A DNA stretch of 64,000 nt from Collybiopsis luxurians FD-317 M1 (Eukaryota > Basidiomycota > Agaricomycetes > Agaricales > Omphalotaceae): NCBI GenBank assembly GCA_000827265.1, contig KN834775.1, forward strand, positions 142,547 through 206,546, written 5' to 3'. The first letter of the stretch is position 1. Each line of letters starts with the position of its first letter. The notes beneath the pieces were generated by a model that was not told the origin of the DNA, searched no databases, and saw only the letters and a list, made by a program, of their open reading frames with translations. Below, one piece after another: positions 44,967 through 56,530 of the stretch. A program made the position numbers and the translations under genes.

Positions 44967-47053
44967 TTACCAGTTCCAGTCGTCATCGTCATCCTCTTGT
45001 ATAGCCCCTGGCGCCGTGGAAGACTCGGTCCGAGCTGTGTTCGTCTTCGGTATTCTCACTCCAACCGACCTAGCCTCAGAAGTAATGTTATTCTTCATAG
45101 GAGACTTGGGTTGAGGTTCAATCGTGGACGAGGATGTTGACTTGGTAGGCGAAAGAACAGCGGGCTCTAACAACGGTGCAAAAACTCCCCCAGACTCTTC
45201 AGGCGGGATATCTTCATCCAACAATGAAGACGAGGAAGGAGAGGCCGAAAGCCGATTGCTTCCATTCGGAGGTGCCAATTCGGCTCCGGAAGTTGGTGGC
45301 GGCGATACCAGAGCCTGAATTATTGATTGAGGGTTCAAGGATTGTGATATGGATTGTGAAACGTCCGAAAGGAGCAGGGATGCTCGCTTCTGGTTTTTGG
45401 ATATCCTGTAAAGAGAGAGGAATGTGAATAGACTATAAAACAAGAGCAACGATGCACTCACGTATCTTCCCAACGCTTTCCAACCATACTTCCTACCCAT
45501 GATATCCCATTGTCGCCACCAGCACCATTCTTAGACCCTCTAGTCGGTAACGACACACGCTTATCTAAATTCCCTTCTCGGCCTCCATTACTCAACCCCA
45601 ACCCAGAGTTCACTGTTATAGAGTCCACCGGCGAAGTCAAACCCATACCCCAGTCTACAAGTGAAGTAGAAAGAGACTCTGACGTGTTCGTGTCCGACTC
45701 GGCGTATCCAGTGGACTCTTCTGACGCAGAGACACCAGTCGCCTCATCCGTAAATGTCCGAGATTTGCGTCTGGACCGAATATTCGCTCCGGTTTCATTC
45801 TGACCCCCACTTGCACTTTTGAACGGCGTCGCGGTGCGTGGTGGATCCTCAAAGGCAAAAGCTCTGGTAGGAGATACGAGAGGGGTTGCGCCGGTGTCTG
45901 ATACGATCTCGATGTTACTCGGTCTATTTTTCCGCGACTTCCTCTTCGATGTCTGATCTTCATCCTCCTCCTCCGAGATAGAAGTCCTGAACGAGCTTTG
46001 AGAAGACTGGGAGAGCCGGGTGCTGGATGTAGCATAAGTAGAGGTGGACGACGAACTAGGTGAAGGGGCGTGGGTGAGTGCTCTACGGTTGCCGTTCTCA
46101 TTTGCACCAGCAACGGCGTCAAAGAGCCTGCCTACACCTTGTTGCACACTTTCGCGAATGCCCTTCATTCCTCCCAGAGCTTCAAGCATGGCTGCACCAC
46201 CTGCACCTTGAGCTTGAGCGCTAAGACCGTCAAGATAGGAAAGGGACGCGGCTGAGTATATGGAAGCAGAAGGGGGATGCGTTGAGTTGCTAAGGGCTAG
46301 GGAATCAGACGGGGGGGCAGAATGGGGTGGTAGGGATCCAGACTGGCTTTGAGATTTCTCAAAGCCGCGAGACACAATTCGTTCCCATTTCTTCTTCACT
46401 GCAAGTATTCAAAGTCAAAAATCCCAATACCAAACCATGTAACGTACATTGTAACAACTCGGCTTCATGGGCAGCCAGCTGTGTCCGCAGCTCCAAGCAT
46501 TTCGATTCTTTTTGAGCAATAAAATGCAAGAGCTCTGCATGCCTAACGCATAGTTAGTTAATCGACGTTCCAACTTCTGAATCAACTAAACATACTTTTC
46601 AACCAAAGTTAGCGGTGGCCGCCCTTTTTCTTCGTTGAGTAAGGATCCGGTACTGTTCCTGTTTCCTCTCAACCCGGTTGTTGTAGGAGTTGAAGGGCCC
46701 GTTCTACTGGCGTAGGGACTTCTCTCGCTTCTCAAATCAACATTTCTGGACACTCTAGAACCTACGGAAGCGCTACGGCTCAGGTTAGCCCTAAAACTTG
46801 ATTCAGGACTAGGAGAATCTGGTGTTAATATTGGCGAAGCAGCATGCCGTGGACTAAAAAGAGCAGGCGAGGCAGGGTGATCTCTGGCAGGAGGATTGTA
46901 AGAGATAGACGACGACTGACGCCGCGGATTTGACCGAAAACTTGGATTTCTCTTTGGTCCAGCTGAATTAGGCGTTATTGGGGAGGAGGAAGTAATAGTA
47001 GGTGATTCTGCGGATAAAGCTAGTCGTAAAGGTCGTGGGCCTGAAGTTGTCAT
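44967..47053 (-). CDS. DUF4048-like coiled-coil protein
   Basis: Four exons (47053-46596, 46542-46448, 46398-45462, 45405-44967) give 642 codons. The first exon is Ser/Pro-rich. A coiled coil spans exons 1-3: PLTLVEKHAELLHFIAQKES, CLELRTQLAAHEAELLQLKK, KWERIVSRGFEKS. This arrangement resembles the fungal DUF4048 family. The remainder is low complexity with an acidic patch, basic RKSRKNRPS-type stretches and a second short helical segment (KNQKRASLLLSDVSQSISQS). It ends in DDDDDWNW, a C-terminal acidic tail with two Trp. The domain name is by resemblance; function and location are unknown. Confidence 0.68.
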
Positions 47054-47315
47054 GGAGGTTGTCAGAAAGCGGGGTATACAATCATCAGCGTCCAAAAACA
47101 GTACTGATCGCTTGAAATGACTGATGCGCAAATTTGGTAATTGTCGGCTAGTCTCCCTTACAGTAATGCTGTTACCTTTTTTTGTATTTCGCAAGGTACG
47201 GTATATGCAGAGCACAACACATAAAGCAGTAGATAATTCACTAGCAAGCAAGCAAAACAGCACGGTACAAGAAAGAAGAAAAAAAGTTCAAGAGAGCGCA
47301 GGCAGAGCAGGTCGA

Positions 47316-50300
47316 CTAATTATGTCTAATGTGATTCATAAAGGTTTGCCAGGACTCTTCCACCACCATAGGCATCACGACATCACCAGATGCATCGAAA
47401 CTCGGTTGGTAATCCATTTGCTGCTGCTGCATCTGCTGTTGGAAGTATCCGGCTTCTTGGTAGTCATGGTACTGGTACCCCGACATGGGATTATAGGCCA
47501 TTTCTGGATGACCGAAGAACGGGTCACTATACTGTTGCGGCAGAGCAGACTGGGGCGACTGTGCGACCGCACTGGTGGGAGTAAACACAGTGGAGAACTG
47601 GTCGACAGGATACTGTGAGGAGTGTGCATTGTAGTTGGGTGGCTGTTGGTAACCTATAGTCGGCGAATATTGGTGTGAGGTGGGAGAGGTGGGGGAGGTT
47701 TTCAGCAGGGGAACATTCCCCCGCGCGTTTGGCCAGGAAGCTTGTTGGCGTTCTCGCACAGGAGACGAATTGTTGCTGGAAACACGGTCATCAGTCTTGG
47801 GGGGCCGTGGTCGCGCAAGCTTTTGCGCTTCCGTCAAGGGATTCTGGGTTACATTTAATGCCTGTCGAGCTTGATCGCGAAGTTTGCTTATTTCGGCCTA
47901 CGAAGTAATATTAAGACACTGAACATTCCCAAGGAATACGATAAGCCCACCAGAATCTTGGGACTTCGAGGGTGATCGTGGGCATTCAAAAGGTCATACG
48001 CAAGCTCTAGATTCGTAAGGGCCGACAGCGCCATAGGGATCTTGGGCTTTGAAGCTATTGCGCCGAGCACGAACTGTGCAAAGATATTACTATGTTTCTG
48101 ATATAGTCATTATAGAATATGCTTACCGAACAAGAAAATATATGATCAAAGAAATAAGAAAAACGCTGCATAATCTTTGGCTGATGCCTATATAGGCTCC
48201 TCATCAGTCCCACACAGATACAAGCGCTCTCATATATCGTTTGTACGGATTCTCCGTATCGATGGTGTTCGATAGGATTCTCGGGGTTTTCATTCATGGC
48301 CGTGGCAAAGAAGCCCCTTTGAGAGTCTGTGAGTGTCAAGTAGACAGAAGTATCCTTACATTCTGACAAACCTGTGCATGTAAAATGACGCTAGAGCAAA
48401 TTATTTGTTAGTGCCGAGACCCAGTTCAACCCCGAACAACATACTAATTTCCTTCAACGCAACCAAGAAATGTCGTGCCACGGTCAACTCAAGACTAGGA
48501 GGATGGACGTCCTGGTTCAACTTGGCACCACCAAAGCCCGGTACTCGGAGACTAGGAGGGACATAGTAGGCGCGCATCTCCTGATCTAAGCGCTTCAGCT
48601 CGTCATAGCTCAAAGGATGCGCCCCAAAGGCTTTGTTCCAAATCACCCCGAGGCACTCGCTGAAAAACTTGTGTTTCCACGCAGAGTCTAAACGAAAACA
48701 AAGTTTTGTCACTCTCAAGATTCTGTTTCAACTTTGAAAAAGCCACTGACATGTCATTTCAACGTCCCCGTTCGCATCTCTCGTAGTCTCGAAAGGATGC
48801 TTTGTGTCGATATGAGTTAGCACCATGTGTGGTGGTCTGCCATAAGTCAAGCTCTGTGATACGTGTCAGATATGTGGCTGCAGACACCGAGGAGAGGGGC
48901 ATTGCATTACCTGGAGAATGTCATACGAATATACTTCCCAGAAAAGGCTGCGACGGCGATGCGTCTCTTCTGGGGGCAAATTCCAGTGTGTACCATCGAT
49001 ATCTGGGGGGAAGGTCAGCACCACACACGAGGAATAACGTTCGAAAGACCTACGAAGTCCAGCCTGCGAATGTCAACAAAGGCGCTGAATCAATCCGTTC
49101 GAATGCAGACCCGAAGAGAACTTACGGTTTGAGTAAGTTTAGTTGCTAGTCCCATGATGGACCACCTTGGGTCATGTATATCGTCCAGTAGCATGTAGAA
49201 CGATAACAGAACCTGATGTGAGTGCCTAAATGAGAAATCGAAATCCTCATGAGTTACAATCACGTACCAATGCTTGAATCGTGTTCATCGCAGGGCTGTC
49301 CAAAACAGGCTCCAACGAAAGGGCTGCTCTACCTAGGTGATAATACCACTTGGCCTCGGGAGAATGAGCCTGTCCTTCAAGATCAAGTAATGCTCCCAAT
49401 GCAAAAACGAAGAATAAGATGGCCAATTTATGGGAGCCTAACGGGTCCTCAAAAGAATTATCGTCAGCCCGAGGTTCGTACAATGGTTGGAAGATCGTTT
49501 GCCGGAATTCTATTTCCGATATTGGGTTGTACCTAGAGACTCGCTTCAGGGACGAAGAAGATTTTGGATATAATTTCTGCTTACTGCCAAGCGCCATAGC
49601 GGTAAAAGTTCTGATAGTGTCGGCGAGCGACGGCAGTCTTGGGAAGGTACTCGACCAGGCGTTGGCGAGTTGAATGGTCTGCGGGAGGTGCGAAAGGAAA
49701 GGCATAAGCCAACCATGGCAAATCAGTCGGCAACGGCCGCTCAAATGGCTGCTTCTGAGATTTCTCTTGATCTATTCCACTTTCGTTCTGGAAGCGAATT
49801 AGAACTCAGCTTCAAAAAGAAATTTTTTTCGGCCGGACGAACCAATAAAAAGTGCTAAAGACTTGTTAGATAAAAGTCATCTCTAAAATGAACCAAATCT
49901 TACCCAAGAAGTTCCACTGCGACCGTAAAACGTGCTTCGTTCTCCGACGTGTCTAGTGCGAAAACGTCAGATTCATTTGACAACGACAGATCTATATTCG
50001 AGGATGACTCACAAAGACCCCACGCAGGAATTATGCACAACCAATGCCTCATCTGCCCTTTCCTCGTCGTCCTCTTTTTTGACAGTGGCAGCATCAGGAG
50101 AAAGGCTAGGTTCAGGAGACTCTTCCTTAATGGATCTTTTGATCTGCAGCAAATCGTCGCTTAAGAGCGGATGCGGTTGTGGCGACACAAGGGCGTGAGA
50201 CTTGGTCAGTGCCTCTTCAAGTACGTGAGTTCGAGCAGTGAGCTCTTCGATTTTCTCTTGCAGCTCGGCAGTGTTGGCAAGTACGAAGCTGGTAATGGAG

Positions 50301-52817
50301 CAAAGGTAAACCATGAGTCACCATCGTGGAATATTTGAAATCCAGAATGTTGCCTACCGATTTCCTTTCCCTGTCGTCAAAGAACCTGTTAAATATAAAG
50401 ATAATTCAGTTCTTGAGCAGCGACATGGTCGGTTTGCCTTTTGGGCACCAATCTGGCTTACCATCTGGACATATTGCGGCACAACCTAACCGTGAAACAA
50501 GTCACAATCAATCAGCAAATCCTTCTAGATAGGAAATATAGGACATAATCTCCATACCTTTCTTGACGCAACCCGTACATGGAAATGTTCGACTGCACCT
50601 GGAATGAATTCACGTTAGTCAGTCCGGATTATATTCTCGGACTTCCTGGTGTTCACATATACTTACTTTAGTTTCAATCTATCATTAACCATCGGAGATT
50701 CTTAAACAAGGAACATTCTCTTAGGAAAAAAAGCGATATATACCTCCTACACTCAGCACAGGACAGCGCCGCCACCCCACCCCTTCTCTTCTTTGCACCA
50801 GGTTGACTAGGAGGCTTTGGCGCATTACCAGCCGTAGACGCCTTTGCAGCAGAAAGCGGAACTCTCGCGGCAGTTCCGTGTACCACGTCGTGCTTTTGCT
50901 GCATATGTGCTGAACGGACGACATGTCAGACGAGTAATACAGTGAACGAGGTAGAGTGGATACTTACTGATAAGTAGAGCTTGCTGTTGAAACTGCTCCC
51001 CGCATTTTTGGACCGGACAAGTGAACATTACGAGAACGCGTGCAGCAGTGGCTTCATCGGGCAAAATAGACGAAGGTTTTCTCGGAACAGGATCGTCAAC
51101 AGGATCGCAATAAATTGTACCTAGAAGTGAACAAATCAGCGAGGGGTGAACAGAGTGTGTAAGCCTTCGGCGTACCGTTGTCGACAACGAATTTCGACTT
51201 TGCGCATATCCGCCGAATGAGTTCTTCCTCAGATGGCAATTTTGGATTGCTCTACACATAAATTGGTACTTAGTAATGTCGATCAGAATGTCGGTGGAGT
51301 AACCGACCTCGTCCCAAATAGAACGCCAATCATCATCATGAGAAATTGCGAAAGAAGGGCCGCTTCCAACAGTACCGGGAGTCGCGGAGAGGAGCTCGAG
51401 CATGAAAGCATTGATGGTGTCACAAGGATGATAAGGCTGAAGGATCGGTTAAGTAAGGCAATAAAGTTGCTGGGCGAATAAAACGTACTGCAGCATGACC
51501 GGGGACATAATCAACCTTCATATTCTCTCCCTCGCTTTGACGAAGGTCTGTGGTACGCTGATGTCCACCAGAGAGAGCTGAGGTATCCCAAGAATTCCCC
51601 GGAATTGAGCCGTCTTTCGATGTAGAAGCCGTTGAGGTGACGTGCTTGCCAGTGTCGCTCCCGACGACGGATTCTACCCGATGAGCAGATTCTTTCCCTT
51701 TAGCGCGTTGCCGCTTATTTATCTTAAAACCTCGGAGGAAAATATTCTGATTTACAGGTCTATCTGCCGCAAGAGGATCGAATCTAGGTCCTGAACGCGA
51801 TTCAGCGTAGTGGTGTCTTGACCACGAATGTGCATGCGACCGATCATCAATATTAAACCTGAGTCTGAATTCTTGGTCTTGCACGTTTAAAAAGGAAGCG
51901 ACACCAAAGGAAGAAGACCTGTCGGAACCAGTGATTATGTAAAGGGACAAATCTTCGCTTTCTCGGCCTCGAGCCTCTTCGACGTAAGTGAACCAGCGAT
52001 GGGCATTTCGAGTGGCGTACTGACGGAAGATTTTCTTGTTTTCGAGGTCAATCCGAGTGCTGCCGTCTGGCAGCATTAGTATAGCTCCTTCAGGTTGTAT
52101 GGATGAGAAATCGTAAGCCCTTAATGATCCAAGACTGCATTTGAAAAAAAAAAAAAAAATAAGCTAATAGAATGATTGATGAATGATCGAGGACGCACTG
52201 AGAGTAAGTCATCCCATCCGACTGTACAAGTTTCTTGGAAATGTGGAGAGTTGGACTAGCGATATGGGCATCGGAATCTAGAAAAGGATCGATTTCTGAC
52301 ACGTCCGTTTGGCTAAATTCGACAGGCTTGAAATCTTCTGGAACACCACCAGTGTTGACTGGATGGTCTTTAGGATAACAAATATTGAAGAGATAATCAA
52401 AGAAACCGTCTGGACGGATGATTCCAACGGAACCAATGGGCAGACCGGTTCTTCGGTATTGCTCGGGCAAACGACGATTTGGTTCTGGTCTCCAGAGAGG
52501 ATAACCTTGCTTCGCAGCCAACAAGAGAAGTGAATACCGAGCATTGGGTGGTAAAGAGGGATCGGAGAGAGAAGGAAGGGGATGAGGCTGATAGCGAAAC
52601 GGAAAGCCAATTGGGCGAGTATCTAAAGCTGATTCGATGCGAATGGCTTGAAAAGAGAAAGATGAGCATTGATACGCGTTTAAAAGACTGTACAAGACAC
52701 ACTAAACGGTGATGGAGGTCCATAATTGTGGTAATAATTTATGTTCTGGTCTCCCGCCACCGCGCTGACTTGACTGGCGCTAAAACTGAATCCTTGAGCA
52801 TTTGCTAGGGTCGACAT
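47316..52817 (-). CDS. Fused C2H2 zinc finger + Zn2Cys6 fungal transcription factor (24 exons, 1359 aa)
   Basis: Exons: 52817-52703, 52646-52199, 52134-51489, 51436-51308, 51251-51176, 51120-50968, 50909-50744, 50678-50667, 50598-50558, 50485-50462, 50385-50358, 50288-50013, 49952-49904, 49787-49585, 49532-49268, 49212-49126, 49063-49054, 49002-48911, 48853-48751, 48687-48445, 48390-48372, 48316-48127, 48073-47951, 47897-47316. The N-terminal 500 residues (start MSTLANAQGFSFSASQ) are uncharacterised. A C2H2 finger (C506, C511, H524, H529) is split by an intron. Then come a Zn2Cys6 cluster from residue 573 (LSCAECRRLKLKCSRTFPC), CPDGSLTTGKGN, a coiled coil and the fungal TF middle-homology domain (LFWEVYSYDILQSLTYGRPP), ending in a Gln-rich tail. 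It is a nuclear regulator with unknown targets. An internal ATG at 50904 would give a separate 835-aa Zn2Cys6 protein. Confidence 0.75.
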
Positions 52818-53036
52818 CGTATTCAAATAGAGAGTAAAAAATCAAAGGCGCTGTGTCATTGCGGAGGTAGCTGGCTGCTGAGCTTCGTAATGAGCCAAGT
52901 TGAAAGAGAGTTTCAGTAAGCGCCCAATGGAAGAAAGGTCGGATCTGTTGTAAGCAGCTTTGATGGACGACTCATGTGGCTCATTTCCATGATGCTTGTC
53001 AGAGTCCACTATGTAGAATTTCAGAATCACTATTGA

Positions 53037-53823
53037 CTACAAAATTCTTTTCTTCAGGTACTCCTTTCTCACTGTATACTGCTCAGGGCTCCCTTCAAAT
53101 CGTGCCAGACTTTGAAAATCCAGTGGGTTGCACTGCGGGCGGAGCTCTGTCAATGAACTGGAAACGGAAACTCTTTCTCTGACCTGGGTATACCGAATAC
53201 TCTCCCCATCTCTAAAACATCTATGATACGATCCAGCAGGTACGATCACCATCTTACCAGCCTCGAGTCGAATCCTGATCCATTTTTCTCCTCCACCTAT
53301 AAAGTTTCTGTCAATCACACCTGATCCAAAACACCGTCCTACTGACCTCGGATATCAAAGTAGCTACTCCCAGAAACAATGTAAAATATGCTCTCGTGCG
53401 TATGCATTATTCTGCATGGCGGCGTCAATTTACTCGGCATCGAACCATAAAGTGAAAGTCTACTCTTTCCCCTGAATCCCATCTTCATTCAGTACCTGCA
53501 ACGAGGTAAGTCATCTTTATCCAACGGGGTTCTGGCCTTCTAGATGGTTCTCAAGATGATCTCCCACCTACCTGCTGTCCCTGCTGCTCAGGGTACCTCA
53601 ACGCCCGAGCAACCAGTTGCATCTGAAACTGATAATCATTGGAGGGATGGACAAGTTTGCGGATTTCGTATCCCAGAGTCTTTAACTCGTCTACGTTGGC
53701 GTCGTCAATTTCCGTTCCATCATCGTAGGGGCTCATCATTTTATCGCCTGCATCGTTCGAGTCTACAACTTCGGAAGTAGTCTCGTTCTCGTGACGAGGA
53801 GAGAAGGAATACGATCTAGCCAT
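53037..53823 (-). CDS. Acireductone dioxygenase-like cupin with altered metal motif
   Basis: Exons 53823-53572, 53495-53464, 53411-53347 and 53296-53037 give 202 codons; a 51-nt stop-free segment in the last exon could be another intron (then 185). The N-terminal NVDELKTLGYEI and the cupin part IVSGSSYFDIRGGGEKWIRI, VIVPAGSYHRCF and VRKEYL follow the ARD layout. ARD acts in the methionine salvage cycle and binds Fe or Ni through H-x-H-x3-E plus a later His. Here the motif reads HTHES followed directly by IFYIV, so the Glu position is lost by a two-residue deletion, while the distal His (SYHR) is kept. It may have weak or different activity. The exon 2/3 junction was chosen by intron length. 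Confidence 0.65.
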
Positions 53824-54366
53824 AGAATTGAGGAGTAAACGGTTCGGGTGAGTCCCGCTTCGTTCGTTCACTCTTTATACTCTGAAAAAAATTGCTAAAA
53901 AGAACTCAACTTTCAACTATCTCATTTCGCATTTTGCCAGCATCGATGGCCTGTGTCAACCAACCTTTATCTCTCATTGAATGGCATTCATGGCGAAGAG
54001 CTAGCGAGGAACTCACGACCATAGCGGTAGCTTCATTGACAGGTTCGTGTTGGACACGATATCAAAGTATTAAGGACACAATGTGTTTTTGTACCGAGTC
54101 TCCTTCAAGTTCCGAAAAAGTTCGATGCCGAAGAATGTGCTGAATGGGGAAAAGGCTTATACCCTCTCAGTTTATGACCTGTCTTCATGGTGACCGGCCG
54201 ACCGAACATTGCTTGCCTCTTGAGGATGGACTGCTGCATTAGGACGTTTAGACCTCGATGACTTCTTTCTTTACGGCAAATGGCGACAGCTTTTGGGCAA
54301 GGTCGACTTCGCAGCTCCGAGTCCATGGGCAAGCTACGCCAAGTTCTTCTGCTGACGTAGTATTTG
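53824..54366. other. Intergenic, 543 bp, with possible gene remnant
   Basis: A plus-strand frame from ATG 53946 to 54143 looks protein-like at its start (MACVNQPLSLIEWHSWRRAS) but ends before the repeat at 54367 and could not be extended. It may be a gene fragment at the edge of the repeat-bounded segment. Confidence 0.3.
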
Positions 54367-55110
54367 AATAGTATCAACTGCATCCGAGGGCCACAAGGTC
54401 CCTCGAGCGCGCTTCTTCTCGCCCAATTCGCAAGTTCGGTCAAAGCAAGGTTTATCAACACCGAATATAGAAAAAAAAAATTTTCATCGTGTTATTCTCT
54501 CACGGTCAATCGTTCCTCTCATTGTCATTCTCAAGTTGAGCAGGGCAGAGTGCACGCTGCTCCTGCAACACATACTAGCTTTTGCTTCCAAATGGACAAA
54601 AGAACTGGTAAACTACGATGCGCGACTGGATAGCTAGACACGCAACGAGTCCGCAATGCCCTGCACCTTTCCGCGGTCCTGAACCCATTTCCATACAGTG
54701 CCTGGTAGCTTTAGAGATTTCATTTTTCTCGTAAAAATGTGGACTTGTTCAGGCGGAACTGTGAACCAGACATGCATCTGAACCTGCAGATTTGATACCT
54801 TTACGATCAGGATGGCGCCGCTGCGCGACTGAAGAGCTAGAGACGTAACGGGTCAGCAACGCCCTGCAGATTTAACATCTTTCTGCGATCCTTTATACAT
54901 TGCTATACTGTTTCTATAACTCGAGAGATTTCATCTAATGTGAACCTGTTCGGGTACCTGCTGGCAGCTGTACTCTTTACCTCTTTTCGGCCACATCGAC
55001 ATCGAATGTTGTTACTGCGGAGCCCATCGCTTTAAACAAACACTTGAAGTGTTCGTTGTTGTTATCGTGATCCAGGTTGCCAGCTGTACTTAAAACAGAT
55101 AGATTTGGGA
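54367..55110. repeat. Long direct repeat, copy 1 (about 744 bp)
   Basis: This nearly matches 57675-58413 in the same orientation; reading side by side I see roughly 20 substitutions and small indels. It is non-coding. It contains two degenerate tandem units of about 200 bp (starting at the GCGCGACTG at 54620 and 54823). No TG..CA ends or clear target duplication were found. Confidence 0.85.
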
Positions 55111-55187
55111 GAAATGATTGGTATGACGCCCGAACCAGTTAGCCACGTGAATGGACAGGTGGTAATATCGTAATCCCATTCACATTC

Positions 55188-55520
55188 CAGGGGGCTGCCA
55201 GTATTGCAGTCGCTAAAATCCTAAAATCAGCAGGTACAAGGGTACCCGTGGAAATATCCGTGTTTAGCACCCCGTCTGTATGCAGCGCCAAAAGCTGCCG
55301 TAACGAGTGATGACCTTTATTTGACCTATATGCAAATTATGTGAACTGTGATGCTGATAATGGTGTACCACCAGCAGCTTATATGAGAGTTGTCATTAAG
55401 TATAGACAAAGAGGTATGTTTTGACCAATTCTCGACACATGGTAAGGTCGCCCAAAAGAGTTATTCCCACGGATACCCTTGTACCTGCTGATTTTAGCGA
55501 CTGCAATACTGGCACCCCTG
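55188..55520. repeat. Inverted repeat / foldback with about 55-64 nt arms
   Basis: The left arm 55188-55251 pairs with the right arm 55466-55520. They share a 25-nt perfect core (TGCCAGTATTGCAGTCGCTA...) followed by AGCAGGTACAAGGGTA. The left arm differs by an 8-nt CTAAAATC duplication. The loop is about 214 nt. The start codon of the next gene is 22 bp past the right arm. Confidence 0.85.
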
Positions 55521-55541
55521 TCACATTCCCACTTCATTAGC

Positions 55542-56361
55542 ATGCCTCGAGCGACCACCAAGGTCGCGCCTGAACCTGCTAGGTCTCGTTTCAGAGTTCA
55601 AGCGGCCTCTCCGAGCAGTAGATATCAGCCCGCCAGCAATAGACCTCCTCCCTCAACGAAAATCAATTTTCCACCTTCTACACGGCCTCGCATCCAGCAC
55701 CCCAGAAACGCCCTGGAGGCTGCTTTGTTGAAGCTGCCCCCCTCAGTGATTATACCCGACACTTATTTTCCCACAGATGCGGAGATTGACGAGGAAAGTC
55801 TAGCCTTAGGCTACACGAGAGACCAGCTCGTCGAAGGTCGGAAAGCATTTCACGAGCGCTGGGATACCATGTTTGCGAACGCTGGCCGCAATACTGTCGA
55901 TATGCTAGGTGTAAGTCATTGGAACAGATTTTCATTACATTTGCATTAACATGATTTTCCAGTTCAAACCGCAGCCAGGTGAAGAAGTGCAACTTGTGGC
56001 AATCCCTGGCACCCGATATTCGGTGCGCTTTTGGGACGGTGGCCTCTACAACCAAGGCCAGTGCTGCCTGGACTTCTTCGATCCAACTGCCAAACAGGCT
56101 GTGAATTCTCCTCGTGGCTGGAAGTTATATCCTGCACCACGCCCCGGAGTCTTTCCTCTCAATGATTCTCACTCGGCCCTTGTCTCTTGGGAAGAATCAT
56201 GGGGTATTCAGACGGAAAATATTCCTGCGGGTGAGGAGCGATTTAGTATTTTTCAAGGGTCTTGGTGTGCTCTAGCACGTCCAGGCGAAGAACCATTTTG
56301 GTTTGCTGTTCCTCTTCGTCATCCACCGAATTTCCCTCAGCCGACCACTCTGCGCATGTAA
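55542..56361 (+). CDS. Hypothetical protein (255 aa) inside the repeat-bounded segment
   Basis: Two exons (55542-55910, 55963-56361) join in phase 0 to 255 codons; the intron has GTAAGT and TTTCCAG ends. The first 60 residues are Pro/Ser/Arg-rich. The rest looks folded: ALGYTRDQLVEGRKAFHERW, QLVAIPGTRYSVRFWDGGLY, GWKLYPAPRPGVFPL, VSWEESWGI, WCALARPGEEPFWFAVPL. I do not recognise the family and see no transposase, protease or nucleic-acid-binding motif. It lies between two long direct repeats and just after a foldback sequence, so it may be mobile or carried along. The frame is intact. Confidence 0.6.
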
Positions 56362-56530
56362 TCAGTTTCATTACTACTTTTTCCTTTTTGCAGATATCTC
56401 AATACAATGCTGGGTCAATGGCTGTACTTATATGAACTTGAGGCTATAGTGGGCTAAGTGCAGTCGTGCTCTTCGCCTTGTCCTCCCTTAGAGTACTTCG
56501 AACTCATGATCAATTCATCTGTCCACGCAG

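Noticed and set aside
48802..49149. Plus-strand frame of 115 codons
   Set aside because: It lies antisense across several exons and introns of the Zn2Cys6 factor and has no domain signal.
53464..53495. Alternative cupin exon beginning ATGGGATTCAGG with no intron at 53412-53463
   Set aside because: It needs a weaker AG acceptor and adds about 25 residues not seen in the ARD layout; the 52-bp intron has standard ends. It remains possible.
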